DNA of 64,000 nt from Scortum barcoo (GCA_023238725.1 CM041538.1:9112880-9176879), one strand, 5' to 3'. Numbered from the stretch's first letter, positions 48,521 through 63,117 are shown. Notes: generated from the letters alone by a model not told the origin. A program made the numbers and translations.

Positions 48521-51500
48521 AAAGTCTAGTATTTTCTGTCAACAAAAAGAAAATCATAAATACACATTTTGTTATATAAAATAAACCTTTTTATGGTTAT
48601 GTTTTGGCACTCTCAGCACTTGATTAATGTTAGGGCAAGATCATAGTCTCGTTTAATACAGAAGAAGTCTTCACTGACGTAAGGCATGGGATACAACATG
48701 TTTACTGCCATTTAACAGAAACCACCATCACCACCAATTGCTTTTGTTGACCAAACTTAACTACAGACCGGATCCAGGAACCCTGTTAAAGTCTTGCACT
48801 TTATAAGCCACCCAGACCACCTCTTGCAAATTCAGTGTCGTACAAAAACAGCACCTCATTCAGGAAGGAAAAAAACGCTGCCTCTGATGATAATCCAGGC
48901 AGTGACTACGTTCGTCTCTGCAACGTAACTGGCAAAACAACTTAGAGATTTATAAATGTTGTTTTTGTGATAGGGAGCTGCAACACTGAACACACATACT
49001 CAAACTGACACAAAATCATACAAACACATCCACCGTCAGACACACTATAACAATGCCGGGTCCCCTTATTTTCACATACCAAACCCAGGAGTGACAACGG
49101 AAGCAGAAAGGGCTGATGGGAACTTTCAGTACGGATGACGTCGTCGTCATAGTCCCGGTTACCCTTGTAATCAAAAATTTGTCGCTTGTTTGCTTATTGT
49201 TCTCTGCATGTCTCAACTCAATAACTTACTTGATTTGATTCATAGGTGATGAAAGTGTGAGACTGGTGTTACTGAACCAATCTACTTAAGAAGTAGCCGA
49301 CACGCACGCGTTGCATCCTGGAGTCCCACTGTGGATCACTCCAGGACAGTTTCAGAAATGCACCAGGATAATCTCAGCGTCCGTCACTTGATGACTGCTC
49401 TCAGTGTCAGTAAAGCAGCAGGTAGTGGCTCAGAACAGCACAGAACATCACCCTCCGTGTCCGTTCAGGTGCTGCAGGTCAAAAGTTTTCGGCAAAAAGG
49501 ATGAGACAGAAAGTCTCCATCCACTTTGAAAACAATCCTCATTCTGTCACTCAGGAAAGAGCAGAGTTTTTGCAGCGCAGCCAAAACCTTTCCAAGTCCT
49601 CGAAATTAAAGGCCAGCACTGAAAAGCCGAGAACAGACAAAATGCCACAGTCAGAAAAAAAAAAGAAAAAAGAGAAAAAGATTTAAAAAAAGAAAAAATG
49701 TGTTTCCTTTGTGAAAGCAAATAATCCTCAGACTTTGTGTTGATCACAGCATATGGTCTGTGCCAGTTTTCCTCTGAGCATCCACAGACATGGTTCACTG
49801 TCCATGTTCTGCTGAAATTGACGCTGTTCCACTTTCTGGTCTCTGCCTCAGTTCAGGTCTGATGGACCACATACAGGTCACATTTCATTGATGATTTTTG
49901 ATCCCCCAGCCCTGAGTAACCAAGGTATATATTTGCAGGGGCAGAGACAACAACTGCTGATCAATCTGGGTTTCATGGCAGCGACGACTGTCCATCAAGT
50001 TATTCCAGTTGAACTTTTGTATGTAATTTAATATACAGCAAGTACAAACAAGTCTTGTTTCCCGAGTACCTCAGTCTGTAAATATGGGTAGGCTGCCTCC
50101 CTCCCACTTCTCTACTCCAACTGTAAGCCAAGCCAACTAACTTTGATCTAATCTGCAACAATAAAAACCACAAGATGGTCAAGTTGATAGAAAAGTTAGG
50201 CTTTAATGCTGTCACAAGCTGCTGGAAGACGTTTCCTTATCTGTTTCTGTGAAAGAGCAAGAATGCATCATCAATTTTTTTATGGCTGCAACTGTATAGG
50301 CCTTCATGTACCCGTCTGTCAGTCTACTATACACGGAACAACCCTCAGCTGCAATTTGAAATGCTCTTTAACATCAGTTGTGGTCTTATCGTTCAAATAA
50401 CAGCCCTGCAGGAAAGCGTGTTTGCAGCGTCATGCAAGAAGAATCACATTCTCATCGGTTTCCCTTCTCGTGTTACCCGGCCACTTCCTCCATGGCACTC
50501 TCTGTGTCACAACAGCCACGTCTGTCTCACTGTGCTGACTGTACCTAAACAGGGTCTGATTACACAGAGCAGCGGCACCCGGCATGAGGCGATAAGGGAC
50601 TACTAGCGTCGACTCTAGCCCCCATCGAGATACACAATCCCCGCTTTTGAAAGGAGCGCACACGTCGAGAACCGTGCGTCTCGAAAGGCCAACGCCATGG
50701 GCCGATGTGCAGCTTGACACTTGAGACTGCACATATCAAACGGCATTCAGCAAACACAGACAACTGCGGCTGAATAGAAAATCTGTTTTTTACACTGGTG
50801 TCCACTTTTCTAGTCCATTCAAAGCGCCTCCATGAAACAGCATGTGAAACTGCCTAGCAACAAGTGGGTTCAAAAGCACTTGACTCATGGTGGTCGGCCA
50901 TTGTTTGCTTTGAAACCTGGTACTTTCTCACTGCGTGTACGGCGGGCTAGGGAAATTAGTCTTTCAAAGAATTTCTATGGAGACAACAGGAAAAGCTTTT
51001 TTGTTAGATGAACTGACTGAGACCAAATTTATCAATTTGTTCGATTTAGATTCTACTCGATCAATTAAACAATGATGATGATGGCCAGTAATGCAGAGGT
51101 AGATCTCAATAAAGATAGACTCTCTCATTAATCTCTCTACCTGCGCGTCAAACAAGTCATTAATCATTTACTTGTCGACCGTCAGTCAAATCAATGAATT
51201 GAAGTCTGTTGTTCTACTTGGGAGCAAGCAGTGTTTCCTCCTTGATTCTTTAGATTGGATATCTGCATTTCACTAACAACCTATGAGATAGCTGAAGCGG
51301 CATTACAAAACTCGAAGAAACTAAGCACCTGGGGCTGAGAGTAATATAAAAGGTGAGAAGTAACTGATTTCTATACTCTGTGGACAGACACTTTACTCCT
51401 TTAAAGGATTTCTTCCCAAATTCAAAGCTCTAAATAGCAACATTTTTAGTATAAGTAAATCAAATCAAATGACTTCTTGTATGACCGTGTTGCTGCTTTT

Positions 51501-52119
51501 AATCATTTTAGCATATTGTTTTGTTTTTCAGCTGTCACACAGACAAAAACAGGCTGACAATAATCTGCCTCCACTTCAAGAAACAGCAGACAGCTCAAGT
51601 TAACACGTGGCTGGTGGATAAATTCAAGTATGTCGCACGCTTTCATGTCTGCTATGCTTACACTATGTAGCCTGTGTAAACACTGAGTAAGATATTTTCC
51701 TCAGGAGTTTGTTGGTGAACAACCCAAACCTTAAACTTGGTGAATGTTGATTTATTTTTCACAACTTTGTGACAATTCCCACTATATTCCAATCTGGATT
51801 AAACTTCACTCTGGCATGTATTTAATTATTTGACCCACAATACTTTATATTTATGTTAATATGTAATATGACTTTACATTAAGAACAATATCACAGACTC
51901 ATGCAGTAAATAGTTACATAAATTGGCATTTGATTTGTAGTTCAAATGGATGGAGGTCTCATCTAAAATTTAAAAAATGGCACAAAACCACTAGACCCAC
52001 AAAATCATTAAGTGAATACTGTGATTCTCTCCCTCTCTGTAGCTGAGAGCTGTGCCTCCTGCTTATTGGTGAAAAAAAAATCACAGATGGAGTGTGATTC
52101 AAAGTTCAGCTAACTCATA

Positions 52120-52176
52120 TGCACACACACACGCACGCACATACACACATACACACGCAGAGAGAGAGAGAGAGAA
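52120..52176. repeat. (CA)n-(GA)n compound simple repeat
   Basis: Imperfect CA run with GC and TA steps, followed by a GA run of about 10 units. Confidence 0.9.
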
Positions 52177-54974
52177 ACTTAAAGCCAGGCAGCGACTCAT
52201 CCTGGAACAAAGAGAAGCAATGACAGAAAATATTACTCAGCCTGAACTATTCTACAACCATACAGTATACAGACAAAAACACACACTGACTTAAAATACC
52301 CCTTAGCTGGGAAATTCTTCAAACACACCAACATGAGAGAGGAGAAAAAAAGAAAACAGACAAAAGCACTGAGGTGAGAGACATTTCCATGGCAACCACA
52401 TCCGTAAGCCTGACTCCACCAATGAGCTGTGACCTTATAGTGAGCCCTAGGATTCATAATACACCTGAAGCAGTGACTTGACAGCATTTTACACGTCTTG
52501 CTTTAAAGCCATGATGATATTACAGTGATAGTTTTCCATTACTACAGCTGATTAAGGATGCAATTTTTTTATGTACGTATGTTTTCTTAATATTATATAT
52601 ACATATATAATGTAAAACAATAAAGGAAAGTGAAGTGAAGGTCCACTGCGCATATTTTTACACCAGCTTACCATGTTGGTTTAAAACACTCCCAAAGTAG
52701 CTGGATTACTTATGAATTTAAATTAAGTCACATTTGAGGATTCCATGTTGAGTGAAAGAAAGGAGGATTTAGTCAGGTATAAACCAGGGAGGGTGTTGTG
52801 ATAAGGGATTAGATGGTAGACAGCTGTGGAAATGATCATTGGCATGAATGACTAATTGGCTGGATGGTGAGCAAAGCAGACAAGGGCTGAAAACAACAAG
52901 AGAAGAGAAATGCGACTGATGCAATAGAGACATTCATTCCCATCTTATGCTTGGCAACTTGTGTACCACTGGCTTTTATTCTACAATCTATTTATTAAAA
53001 TAACATGAGTGGATGCATGGTAACTTATAATGCCATGTTTGGACAGAAAAGCAGAGCATGTTTCAGCATTTCAAAGATACGGATTACATATCCTCTATTC
53101 ACCAGCATATAATGTATAAGGCCAGCACTCTCAGTGATGGTCATGTGACATTATTTATTGAATGAATTACATTCTGGTTGGGTAAAAAAAAAAAAAGCTC
53201 CAGCAGATAATACTTAATGCACTGTTTAGGCCAGAAAAATGAAAAAGCTTGTGAAAGGAAATTCAAGGGAGGTCTTTTTAATATATGTAATATCTGTGTA
53301 ATGGCCAGCAGTTAATATTAATGTGGAAATTAGCTGCTTTCCCAGTTAAGGTATTATTTATGATTTGAGACTCCCTTCATTTTATTGCTGTCAGGTCTAA
53401 TACTGGGAAAAAAAGAAAAAAGATGCTGCTGAGAAGAAAAAAGATTGCTGTCACCGCCATTCCTGCTGGTGCTGCCGCCAATGCATGTCACGGTCAAACA
53501 CCACTGTGGCATCGACCTGTGGGCTCTGTGTCTTCACAGTTCCCCAAGGGTGGGGGGGGGTTCTGTTCTCACTTTCGCTGGCTTTAAATTGCACTTGGCA
53601 GGGAGCGACACAAAACCTTTAGCCTCAACACCAAAACGAAATCTATACTCTCATTCCTTCCCAATTATAATGCTCTTAATCAATTATGTGATGTGATATG
53701 CACTGAATGTCCCAAATGGTTGGAAAAACACATATGGGTGCATCCAGCTGAAAGCCACTCCCAATGGTTTTCCTGTTTTTGACATCTGTATAATCAGAGG
53801 AAGAGATGCAGATAATAAAACTTCTTTAGTTTTTTAGGATTTATCTTCTAAGTCCAATTCAATATTTGGATTATGTCTAATTGTCTGACCGCTTATAAAT
53901 ATAACATTCTGAATTGTGTCCTATAGCTCTAAACCAGACTTACAGTAAAGTCCTTATGCATGTCTGTGACACACAGACATAAAGACCACCCTCATGTACA
54001 ACACAGTTGCTACATAAGCCACCGCTGACCTCACCACAAATCACATGACAATGTACAATGTAATTATCACTGCAGCCCGTGTGAGCCTGTCTCACCATCT
54101 GTGTGTGCACGGGTCTTTACACATGTTAGAGACTGTGTGTGTATCTGTGTGTGTGTGTGTCTGTCTATCTTTGCGTGTGCACATGTAGGCACGTGTGTCC
54201 TCACAAGGTGTGTGCATATGTCAGTGTGTGGCACCGTGACGACTTTAGCACATAGTTACCAGCAAACATCACCGTGTGGTTGCTATGGCCGACGGTTTCA
54301 ACAAAGCCGCGCTTCAAATAGCTTCCTGTATCTCCTTTCCATCTCTGTCTCCCCTCTTTTTCTTCCAGGTCTTTTGTTTGCTTTTCTCTCACCCCTTTTC
54401 GCCTCCTCTGTTGTGGCTTTGTGTTACTGTTTTTTTTTTTCATTTTCATTGGGTTGATCTTTCCTCTTGCTCTTTTCTATTTTCTTTGTCTGGCTTTTGT
54501 CAGCCTTCCATTTTTGCCCCTCAAACCAATGTTGTTTATCTCACTTTCCCTCCTCTATTTTCACAAGTCGTCATGTCGCTATTATCTCATTTTCTATCAG
54601 TATAGCTCTTGAATCAATTTGTGCATTTTTTTGTGTGCAGCCCTGCTCCTTACCTGTGTCTATCTTCGTCTCGGAGATGAACAGTGCATCATGTGATGCT
54701 TTTCAACCAGGGCTCTTAGCCTATTTTCGTCTTGTCTAAGTTTGTCTCCCACAAATAACAAGTAAATGGGCCACTTGGGATTTTGCTTCCTTTTCCCGAG
54801 CTTCTTTCTTTGAGGTGTTGTTTACTCTGTCTGTATTGAGGAGAGAAGCAGCACTTAGTGCAACAATGATCTGAGGCAACACGACATGTATACCTCAAAT
54901 TCAATTCTTGGACATTTTCACATCATCCTCTGGACTCAGCTGTCTCTCTTTAATTACATCCTCTCTTTCATGGC

Positions 54975-55153
54975 TCTCTATTCATACCCATCCATCCATC
55001 AAATGCATGCACCAGCTCATCCTGTGTGAGGTTGCAGGGGGCTGGAGCCAATCCCAGCATGCACCGGGCAAGAGGCAGGTCACTGTCTTTTACAGGGCTA
55101 ACACACAAACAACACATTCACACTCGTATTCTCACCTGCAGGCAATTTAGCAG
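54975..55153 (+). repeat. Dispersed teleost repeat (GGGGGCTGGAGCC family)
   Basis: Contains CCATCCATCCATC, GGGGGCTGGAGCCAATCCCA, GGGCAAGAGGCAGGTCACTG, GGGCTAACACACAAACAACA and CACCTGCAGGCAATTTAG in order. I know this order as a very common interspersed repeat in fish genomes. No coding content; I cannot assign its class from sequence alone. Confidence 0.7.
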
Positions 55154-55156
55154 TTT

Positions 55157-55275
55157 GACAGTCAGCTGGAGCCTCCTTTCCAGAACGCTGCCATGAGCTT
55201 TCCCAGGGAGCTGAGCAGTGCGATATCCCGATAATTGGAGCACACCCTCCAGACCTCTTGTAAAAGTCTGAAAGC
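55157..55275 (-). pseudogene. Relic of a LINE reverse transcriptase
   Basis: On the minus strand the sequence reads YKRS, then RVCSNYRDIALLSSLGKLMA, across one frameshift. This resembles the SNYRGI(T/S)LLSxxGK block at the N-terminal side of the reverse-transcriptase domain in fish non-LTR retrotransposons, just before the conserved VLERRL stretch, traces of which remain. Only about 40 codons survive, so it is a fragment of a dead element. It directly abuts another dispersed repeat at 54975..55150. Confidence 0.65.
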
Positions 55276-57124
55276 ACTGAGATGGTTGGAGCTACACCAC
55301 AACTATTTTCTGTTTCACACATATAACCAAACCAATTGTCACAAAAGCAAAGGAAAAGATCTGTGAACACTCAAAATAAGAAAAGTTTCACAGTGCCCAG
55401 GAAGTGTTTATGCATACCATGGTGCTGTTGTTGGACAAGAAAAATCCAAAACTAGCGCATACATTAATAAACAAAAGTCAAGGCCAGAGGATCCAATTAG
55501 AAGCTGCAGGCTATGGCCCAGCTCCAGACCAGCCTCCCCTGGAGGTGCCAGGTTATCCTGTGTCATAGACCGGTGACATCACTGGTGACACCAATGTAAA
55601 GGGACCTGTGTGTGTTTCTTTGTACTTCTAGAGTGCAGGGGGGGTGCCTTTCTATGTGACCATTGTGTGGCTCTGTCCCACAGAGCCTTGAGGGTATGAG
55701 GGTAGACTCACATTCTCACCCCCTGCAGGTGCGTACACACACACACAAACCTTACTGTCTGCAACCTGAGTCTGGGAATCATATTCCAGCTTCTCTTTTA
55801 CACACAGACACACAAGCACTCACATACATAGTCTCTGTATCAAACACACACACATAAAGACACACAGTTGGGGCTCTATCTCACAGTCTCGGTCCTGAGA
55901 ACCATTGACAGAGAGCCATATAATTTATATGACACCTGCACCTCATGGGAGCAAACTAGATGGAAACCTACGTCATACTGGTTTACAAATGACAAAGACA
56001 AGCCATTTTTTTAGCAGCATCAGCGCACCAGAGAACGGGCCTCTTTCTCTTCTTTCACCCCTCCTCTGCTCTGCTCATCCTCCACCTCCCCATTTCTCAT
56101 ACTCTTCCTGCACTCTCCTCCACTCTTCTCATGGCTCCTCTCTGTCACTCAATCATCTACTCTGTCGTCTCACCTTACCCTCCAGGATTTCTCCTGCTCT
56201 ATTATTCAATACGGAGGAGTGCTTTTGTTTGTGCATCTTTTCGGTGACTGTACACGACAGGGAGAAAGAGTAAAACGTGCCACTGAAGCCTGAAAAGTTT
56301 AGAGCCACAGTGGTCAACTCTGGCCAGCGCGGCTGCAGGAGCTTTCATGAGGAGCTTGCATGATCAAGGGATGTGTTTTAAACGTGCCGTCCCGTCTCAT
56401 CGAAAATCACTCATCTGAATCGCTGGCTCTGATCGTGGTTTGCTCACACTGCGGCATGTTGCAGGTGTTCCAACCATATGGCAAGTCTGCATTCACACCT
56501 AGTCATCCTTCAAGATGAGGGGAGGCTGGGAGAGAGGATGAGCCCAATGAGCCCAGTGGTGGAGCGACTCTATGTAGGAGTGAGAGGATTGTTTCAATCG
56601 TTTGCTGCCGCCTCCAAGTCTGTATACTTTGCAACAGGATCACTTCAGCCTTCTGACAATACATAGCCTGCATCGCAGTAAGCCCTACATGGCAAGGAAT
56701 CAGTGGTCAGACTGGACGAGAGAAACGAGGGGAGAGAGGAAGGGGGGTGGGAGGGAAACAGAAAATAATGGAATGGGGAGACATGAGAGAATGAATGTAG
56801 GGAGATGAAATGTGAGAGTAAACAGATAGAAAAAAGAAGAAGCAAAAGAGCTCCACACAAGAAGACAGAGCCAAGGGATCCAGGATAGGCTGAAGAAGAA
56901 GAAAAAAAAAAAACACCGTCTTCCTTAAATCTTGCCCAGCTGAGTCAGTCACTGCAGAGGGACCGCAGAGCTGAGCCACCTCTGGTCTGCCCTGCATTCA
57001 CTTCACAGCACCGGCTCTGATAAATTATCAAACAAGCACAGTCACAGTCACTACAGCAGCTGCGCGGCTGGCACCCACACCGCCGCCACCTAACAAGCCA
57101 AAACTGATACAGTTGCAGGCACAT

Positions 57125-57161
57125 GCTAATGCGACGCACTGCATCAGCGTGTCGCATTAGC
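57125..57161. repeat. Perfect 11-bp inverted repeat with 15-base loop
   Basis: GCTAATGCGAC at 57125..57135 and its exact reverse complement GTCGCATTAGC at 57151..57161. The loop can extend pairing with GC steps. It could form a short hairpin; no RNA family was recognised. Confidence 0.8.
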
Positions 57162-59991
57162 TGAGTGGAGCAGGTCTTGCACACAAATTTTGAAGGGATT
57201 TATCTTGGTAAAGTTTCTTTTTAGGGTACCAAGTGTCAATACAACCCATTTATAGTAAGCTCATAAACAAAGCCACATCTAAAAGCTTTCGGCGGTATTC
57301 GAGAGCTATACAGTTTCCTTTTGGTGGCTTTTGTTGTTTTTTTTTTGTGAATCACACTAAAAAGGATTTTCAGATGTCGCCTCAGTGGAAGTGATGGTTT
57401 AAAAATCTCCACAATTTCAAAGCACATGGACTGTAGTAGAGGATTAAAAGATCCTCATCACTCATTAATCTACTTATAACACACAATGTCCACATGCTAA
57501 TAGATACAGAGCTTTGAAGCATAACAGACACAAATAACTTCATTTGATGATGCCATCATCCAACATGCACAGCCACACTCAGTAGTGACTGTACAGCACC
57601 TTAGCGCAAAAGCGGCTGCATAACGAGGTTGAATTTATACACCTGCCCTCCCTTAAAATCCATAGTGCAGTGGGGTAGACAGTGTAATTCCCAGGCACGT
57701 TTTTGTGCCTCGATGCAGTGGACTCCATCACACAAAGAGCAATTTAGACGGCTGTGACTGTGCAAGCGCTCCTTCCTCTGTAGCCTCCAAGCTTTAATGA
57801 GCCACAGAGATAAAGAAGAGCTAGATTAACGACCCCAAATAGCCAAACTCCTGCCACGGGACTTGCGATGTGTAGGGCAATCAACACTCCACATTAATAA
57901 CCACATAACTCCAGTGGCACTACCTGCTATGCCTAAACACTACAAATCAAGTCTTCTTCACGCTCGGTTTGTTCCACTTAAGTAGAGGGAAGAGGCAGAA
58001 CCGCAGAAGAAAATTGCAGTAGTACTTTTAATGCCGATCAGCAGGGACCAAGAGCATGTTTCGTCACTCTAGGACATCTTTAAAATTGCTAAAAAAAACT
58101 CTTGTTATGTGTTTGAATAGCTTCCAGGGTGTAGCCGTAAGGGATAAGAGGAGGTGATAAAAGTGGATGTATTAACAAAAAAAAATATAGATGTGACTAT
58201 TGTATAAATTTGGTACTGAACACAAGTTATCCAGCTGGCAGCGGCACTGTGTTGCTCTCTCACTGCCTCCACGCCACATCTACGACGTCAGAGAATAAAG
58301 CGCACGTGGACGGTAGGTTGAAAATGGCCTCTATCTGCGGCAGAGGTGTTTAATTTTATTATCTAAATGCGGACCTTTGAAAGGCTGGCTTTTACAATGC
58401 CAAAAAGGCAACGTCCAGCAGCACTCTATTGGATTTAAAAGCAGCAAAATCACGGCCATAAAATCAGGAAGGCGGATAAAAACTGGAGTAAATCAGTAAA
58501 ACAGCACCTGGGCTGAAATAAAGAAAATGTGAATTTTATGTCATAGCTGTCAATAAAAGAAAAAGACAAAAAAAGAGAAGAATGTGGCAGTTTTGAAAGT
58601 GGCAGAAGGTCATCATAGAAATGTATGTGAAACACAACACTGCTAACCATCGTGCTGTGCTTGTGTATATAAGTACATTTTTGTTTACACTGGGTCTCTT
58701 TTTATTAGTTTTGGCCATTGCTCCTGTAATGTCAGTAATAAAGGTTTAAATTAACTAAGTAAGACTGAAGGAAAGGCCTTCACACTATACACAATGCCCT
58801 TCTTCTTACTCACTTACGGTGCTCGCAGAGAGCGAGCGGCTGCCATCTGACCTCTTACTCCCCATCTGGCTTAATTTTAGCAACGATGCTGCGTTCCCAC
58901 GCCTCAGCAAAGACCCATGGTGAATACAGCGTTATCAGATGCGATAGAATGACTATGAAAACAAGGCCCAAGATATAGAGAGCAAACACTTTTGACCTTG
59001 TGGGAACAATATTAAAGACATTTAGAGGCAGATTCGTGTGGAAGTATACGGCATATTATGCCAGCCACATCTTCATATGACATGACTTTCATGTCGAGAA
59101 TACCTCACGAGTCACCGCTACCGCAGGTGGTTGGCAGGCTTCTCACAGCACATGTACATCAGACAAGACAGAAATTTGGTCTTGAAATGTTCCGCGCTGG
59201 CGACGGACCATAAGGAATATGGGCAGCAGCACAGACGGTCTTATTGTCTGCCATCTTCACTGTTTACCAGATCTAGTTACATATTTGTCACTTATTGTAA
59301 GTAGGAATGTTTCTGCACCAACCTAGAGTGAAAAACACAAGCCAGAGGCAAGTGGATACACTGCTGCTGCCCCGAACGCAGCACCCAGCCTGGTTGAGTG
59401 GTCTGTGGTGACAGATGAATTCGGCGAGACAGACACGGAGGAAGAGGCAGATCACCCCTCTGGGACATATTTAAGTGATAAAAATGACAACAGTAAACAA
59501 GTCTGTAATTAAAAGCTCATCTCTTTTTGTCTCCCTGGTGGCAGGAAGTTCTCCACAAGGCAGGATGATTTACCCTGAGAGCTACAAAGCCACCAGTGTT
59601 TCCAGCTATTCATAGCAGATGTGAGGAAGTCTTTGTTTCTTGTTACATCAGACGCCTAAATTTATCTCCCGCGCCTCGGATCGATTCTTCTGATGTTGTT
59701 GTCTGTTGTCATGATGTGGGGTGTGTGGTGTCACAAGTTGAGTTTGAATTTCACGAGGAAGTGAGTTTGATTTGGGCTGTCATCATCCACACCACCATGA
59801 TCCTCCTCAGTAACCTCAAATAATATCTGCCATTGTCATTATTAACCATCATTAGACCCATTAAGGCTGTTCAGAATCGCTGGCATTTATTATCTGTGTC
59901 CTCTCCAGTTTCATCACCCTCAACAGTTGCTGCATGTTGATGAGCAAAAGGTGTGAGAAGAGTCAGTGAGATAAATGTGCTCATGAGAACC

Positions 59992-60018
59992 AGTGTGTGT
60001 GTGTGTGTGTGTGTGTGA
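59992..60018. repeat. (GT)n microsatellite
   Basis: About 13 GT units. Confidence 0.95.
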
Positions 60019-60656
60019 GCTCTACACCGTGTTCCAGAGGGGTCTGTTGTTTTTTGCTCGACACTCTCCGCCTGGACTCCTCATAAGGAGCAGTGCAAGG
60101 ACGTTGGCAGATGGCAAGTGTTGGCAGGGGCTCTGCCCTGGTGCTGCACGCCGGATGCCAGCAGGCAGAGCAGCACACAGCTGCAGGGAGGCTTTTTCGG
60201 CCACACACACTTGACACAAGGTGCTGGCTAACAGGTCAACCTTAAACACACTGCAGGAGCACTTCTAAACGCACGCAGGCCAACACTGATTAGTGCACAC
60301 GGAGACACTGAGAGCCCAGACTGCGATGTGGCCAAGACTTGCAGTGATATAATTCATTTTTGGTCTGGTATGACTTTTCTAGGCCAGCAGTTGTAAAAGT
60401 GGAGTCTGGGATATCCCAGGGGTAAATGGAGGGAGATGAGTGCTCCAACAAAATGAGTAATACTCTACTTACAACAAGTTATTTCATTAGAAAATCTGAT
60501 GTAAGGAACTGCTAGTTAACGCTGAGGGAATAACTCACAATAACACACAAACCAAAAACAAACCTCTCCAGTGGGTTAGAAATTTGGATAAGACTGGGAG
60601 AAAAACAAGGGCTATATTATGAAATAACTCCATTGATGAGTTATTAGTGTATGTTC

Positions 60657-61010
60657 CAGGGGTGGAGGAATTGTTCATTTACACACCCCTCAAGTAAAAC
60701 AAGTGATAGTGAAAAAGAAAAAGTAAAAGAAAAATATTTTATTCTTTAGTGATTATTAATGATACATTAATGTGTATGTTGTACTGGGTTGTTTACTATA
60801 TAAATATAACTTATATAACAATACATTATATCTTATAAATGAATCGTGTTTTTTGCAAAAGAAATCATAACCTGCAAAATGACAAGCAAATACAGCTGTC
60901 AAATTAAAAACATTTTTTTCTAAATGTAGTGGAAGTATGAAGCATTAAAATGCTCAGTAAGGTTCCTCAAAATTGTGCATTTCCATGAGGAAAAATGTAA
61001 ATACTAAATA
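60657..61010 (+). mobile_element. Decayed hAT-type element
   Basis: GGGGTGGAGGAATTGTTC at the start, then TGATACATTAATGTGTATGT, AAATGTAGTGGAAGTATGA and CCTCAAAATTGT in family order. AT-rich and heavily diverged. Confidence 0.5.
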
Positions 61011-61265
61011 CTTCACCAAAAGGAGTCATTGAGCTGGTGATGTGTAGTTGATGTAGCTTTTGGGTGTGACTGCCTGATTTGATAGTCAGGGCAAAATCCT
61101 GATGTCCAGTCCATCATTTTGTTGCTTTGGAAACGGTAACTAGGGTCCTTTTGTTTGGACACAAGAAACAAGGGCCAAACTACCAAGAGCCAATTCAATT
61201 TCCTCTCATGATCAGAGAGTCAGAAGATTGCTTTTGAGGGGCAGCAGGAAATTATGTTTGTGTTT

Positions 61266-61283
61266 TGTGTGTGTGTGTGTGTG
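61266..61283. repeat. Short (GT)n microsatellite
   Basis: Nine GT units. Confidence 0.9.
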
Positions 61284-63087
61284 TCACACATCTTATAATA
61301 TTAATAGCTTAGCAGGATGTGACCATGTGTATGGATAACGTCTGATTAATTTTCTATTAGCTTCCTGGATTTTTATCAGCAAGTTTTGTAAATTCATTTG
61401 CTTCATGCTTGACAGTTTGTTGTTATTTACTTCTTACACAGTGACATCATACTTCCACACACAAACCAGTGAAAAGACAAACATCTTGCGCAACTGCATG
61501 TCGAAAGAGCAGCAAAAAATGCAGTTCAACAAAAACAGTAATGTGCTGATGTCAGTGCATCGATGAGCTGATAAGAACCGGTAAGTTGACTTTCAACTGA
61601 GTTGAATCACACAGTGATTTACAACACACTAACTGAGTGAAATAAAAAAAAATCAAATGACTTTTATTTTTTTCAATTCCTCCTCATAGACAAGTGGCAA
61701 CAGGCTAGTGCAAAAGTAGCGTAGCAGCTATATCTGCAGACTTGAGAGGATTATGTTTAAGAAAGTCTATTGATTCTCCAAGCTGAAATTGATGAGTCAT
61801 GGGTTGTGAAAATAGAGGAAGCGGTAATGCTGTCATCATGGTAATTCCAAGCTCAGCAGATTGTAATTGGTATAATCAATGTGGAAGAACTGACTCATAG
61901 TGACCCTCACTGGCTGTTTAATGGGAATGAAACCTGTTCAAATTGATGCCATTTGAGGTTATGACCCGTAACACCAGTTTGCTGTGTCAAGACTGAGCTA
62001 AGGGTAAAAGATTAACTCACACTGAAATTTGATTCTCCTCACTTTTTGTGAAAGATATCATAGTTTCCTACTGACTGGAGCTTGTAATGACCCTGTTCAG
62101 CGTACCAGTTTTGACATGGGACAACATTTTTCCCCCCTTTTTTAAACAAATTGTTTAAGATACAACACAAATAAATTGGGAGAATAATCATTTCAATTAT
62201 TAATTATGTTCAATAGCTTTAGTGGATCCTTTTTTTTTAGGACTAGTCTTACCACTTTTAGTGTATCATACACACACAAATCACCTCTTCATCATCATGC
62301 TCTGTGGGATTTGACTTTTGGAGCTGTCGCTGTCGACCCTGTCCGTGCTCTCTGTCCATCCAACGTTACTGTAATGCAGTATTACTTATAACATTACTTA
62401 CTTGTTTGTTCCAATGCCTGCTGAGTCACCGGCACACTGACTCCCACACACTCGGTGCAACAGTATATTTGTCAGACATTATGGAAAGATGGGCTAGTTA
62501 GCATCTGCTGTCTTTCCTTGCTAGTCCTTTCTTTGATCTGAAACATGATGCAGGCATATTAATGTAGGGATCGCTAAATCCCAGACAAACTGTTGACAAC
62601 GCTGGCTTACTACCTGCAGCCAAATATTCACACCCCCTGCAGAACACTATTATAGGGGGCCCTGTCACTGCAGAAAAAAATATGGAATTACATTTCTTCC
62701 TGATGGTAATTACAGTCTTGACCAAAGAAGTATACAAGACAAAACAACAAAAGATACATATATTGGCTACTGATTTCTTCGCAAAAACCAAAAAAAAAAA
62801 AAAAACAACTGTATTATTCAGTTTGATAAGAGAGAATCTTTCTCAAAGCTGTTGATTCAGCATTAAAACCCCACAGCTGGAAAGGGCACACAAAAACAAC
62901 TAGATGCCAGGAGACTCTATACCTGACAACCTGTTATCGCAACACATCACCTGCCAACTCCCCGTCCATCTCAATCCCATCACCACACTCACGCGCGAAA
63001 CCCCTTGGTTCCTGCTTCTTTTGTTACCATGGAGACCAAGGGCAGATTAAAAAAAAAAAAATGACAGTCCCACCCTCTGCATTTCAG

Positions 63088-63117
63088 CACAACACACACA
63101 CACACACACACACACAT
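63088..63117. repeat. (CA)n microsatellite
   Basis: About 13-14 CA units. Confidence 0.95.

Noticed and set aside
50430..50805. GC-richer minus-strand open frames of 81-100 codons
   Set aside because: No recognisable domain, no splice context and no similarity to a known family; length is within chance expectation.
54600..54690. ATGATG followed by a GTAAGG donor on the minus strand near 54652
   Set aside because: The frame contains a stop before the donor and the phase does not fit the FDVENG exon.
60022..60249. Ala/Leu-rich minus-strand frame in a GC-richer patch
   Set aside because: Part is microsatellite translation; no homology or signal of a gene start.
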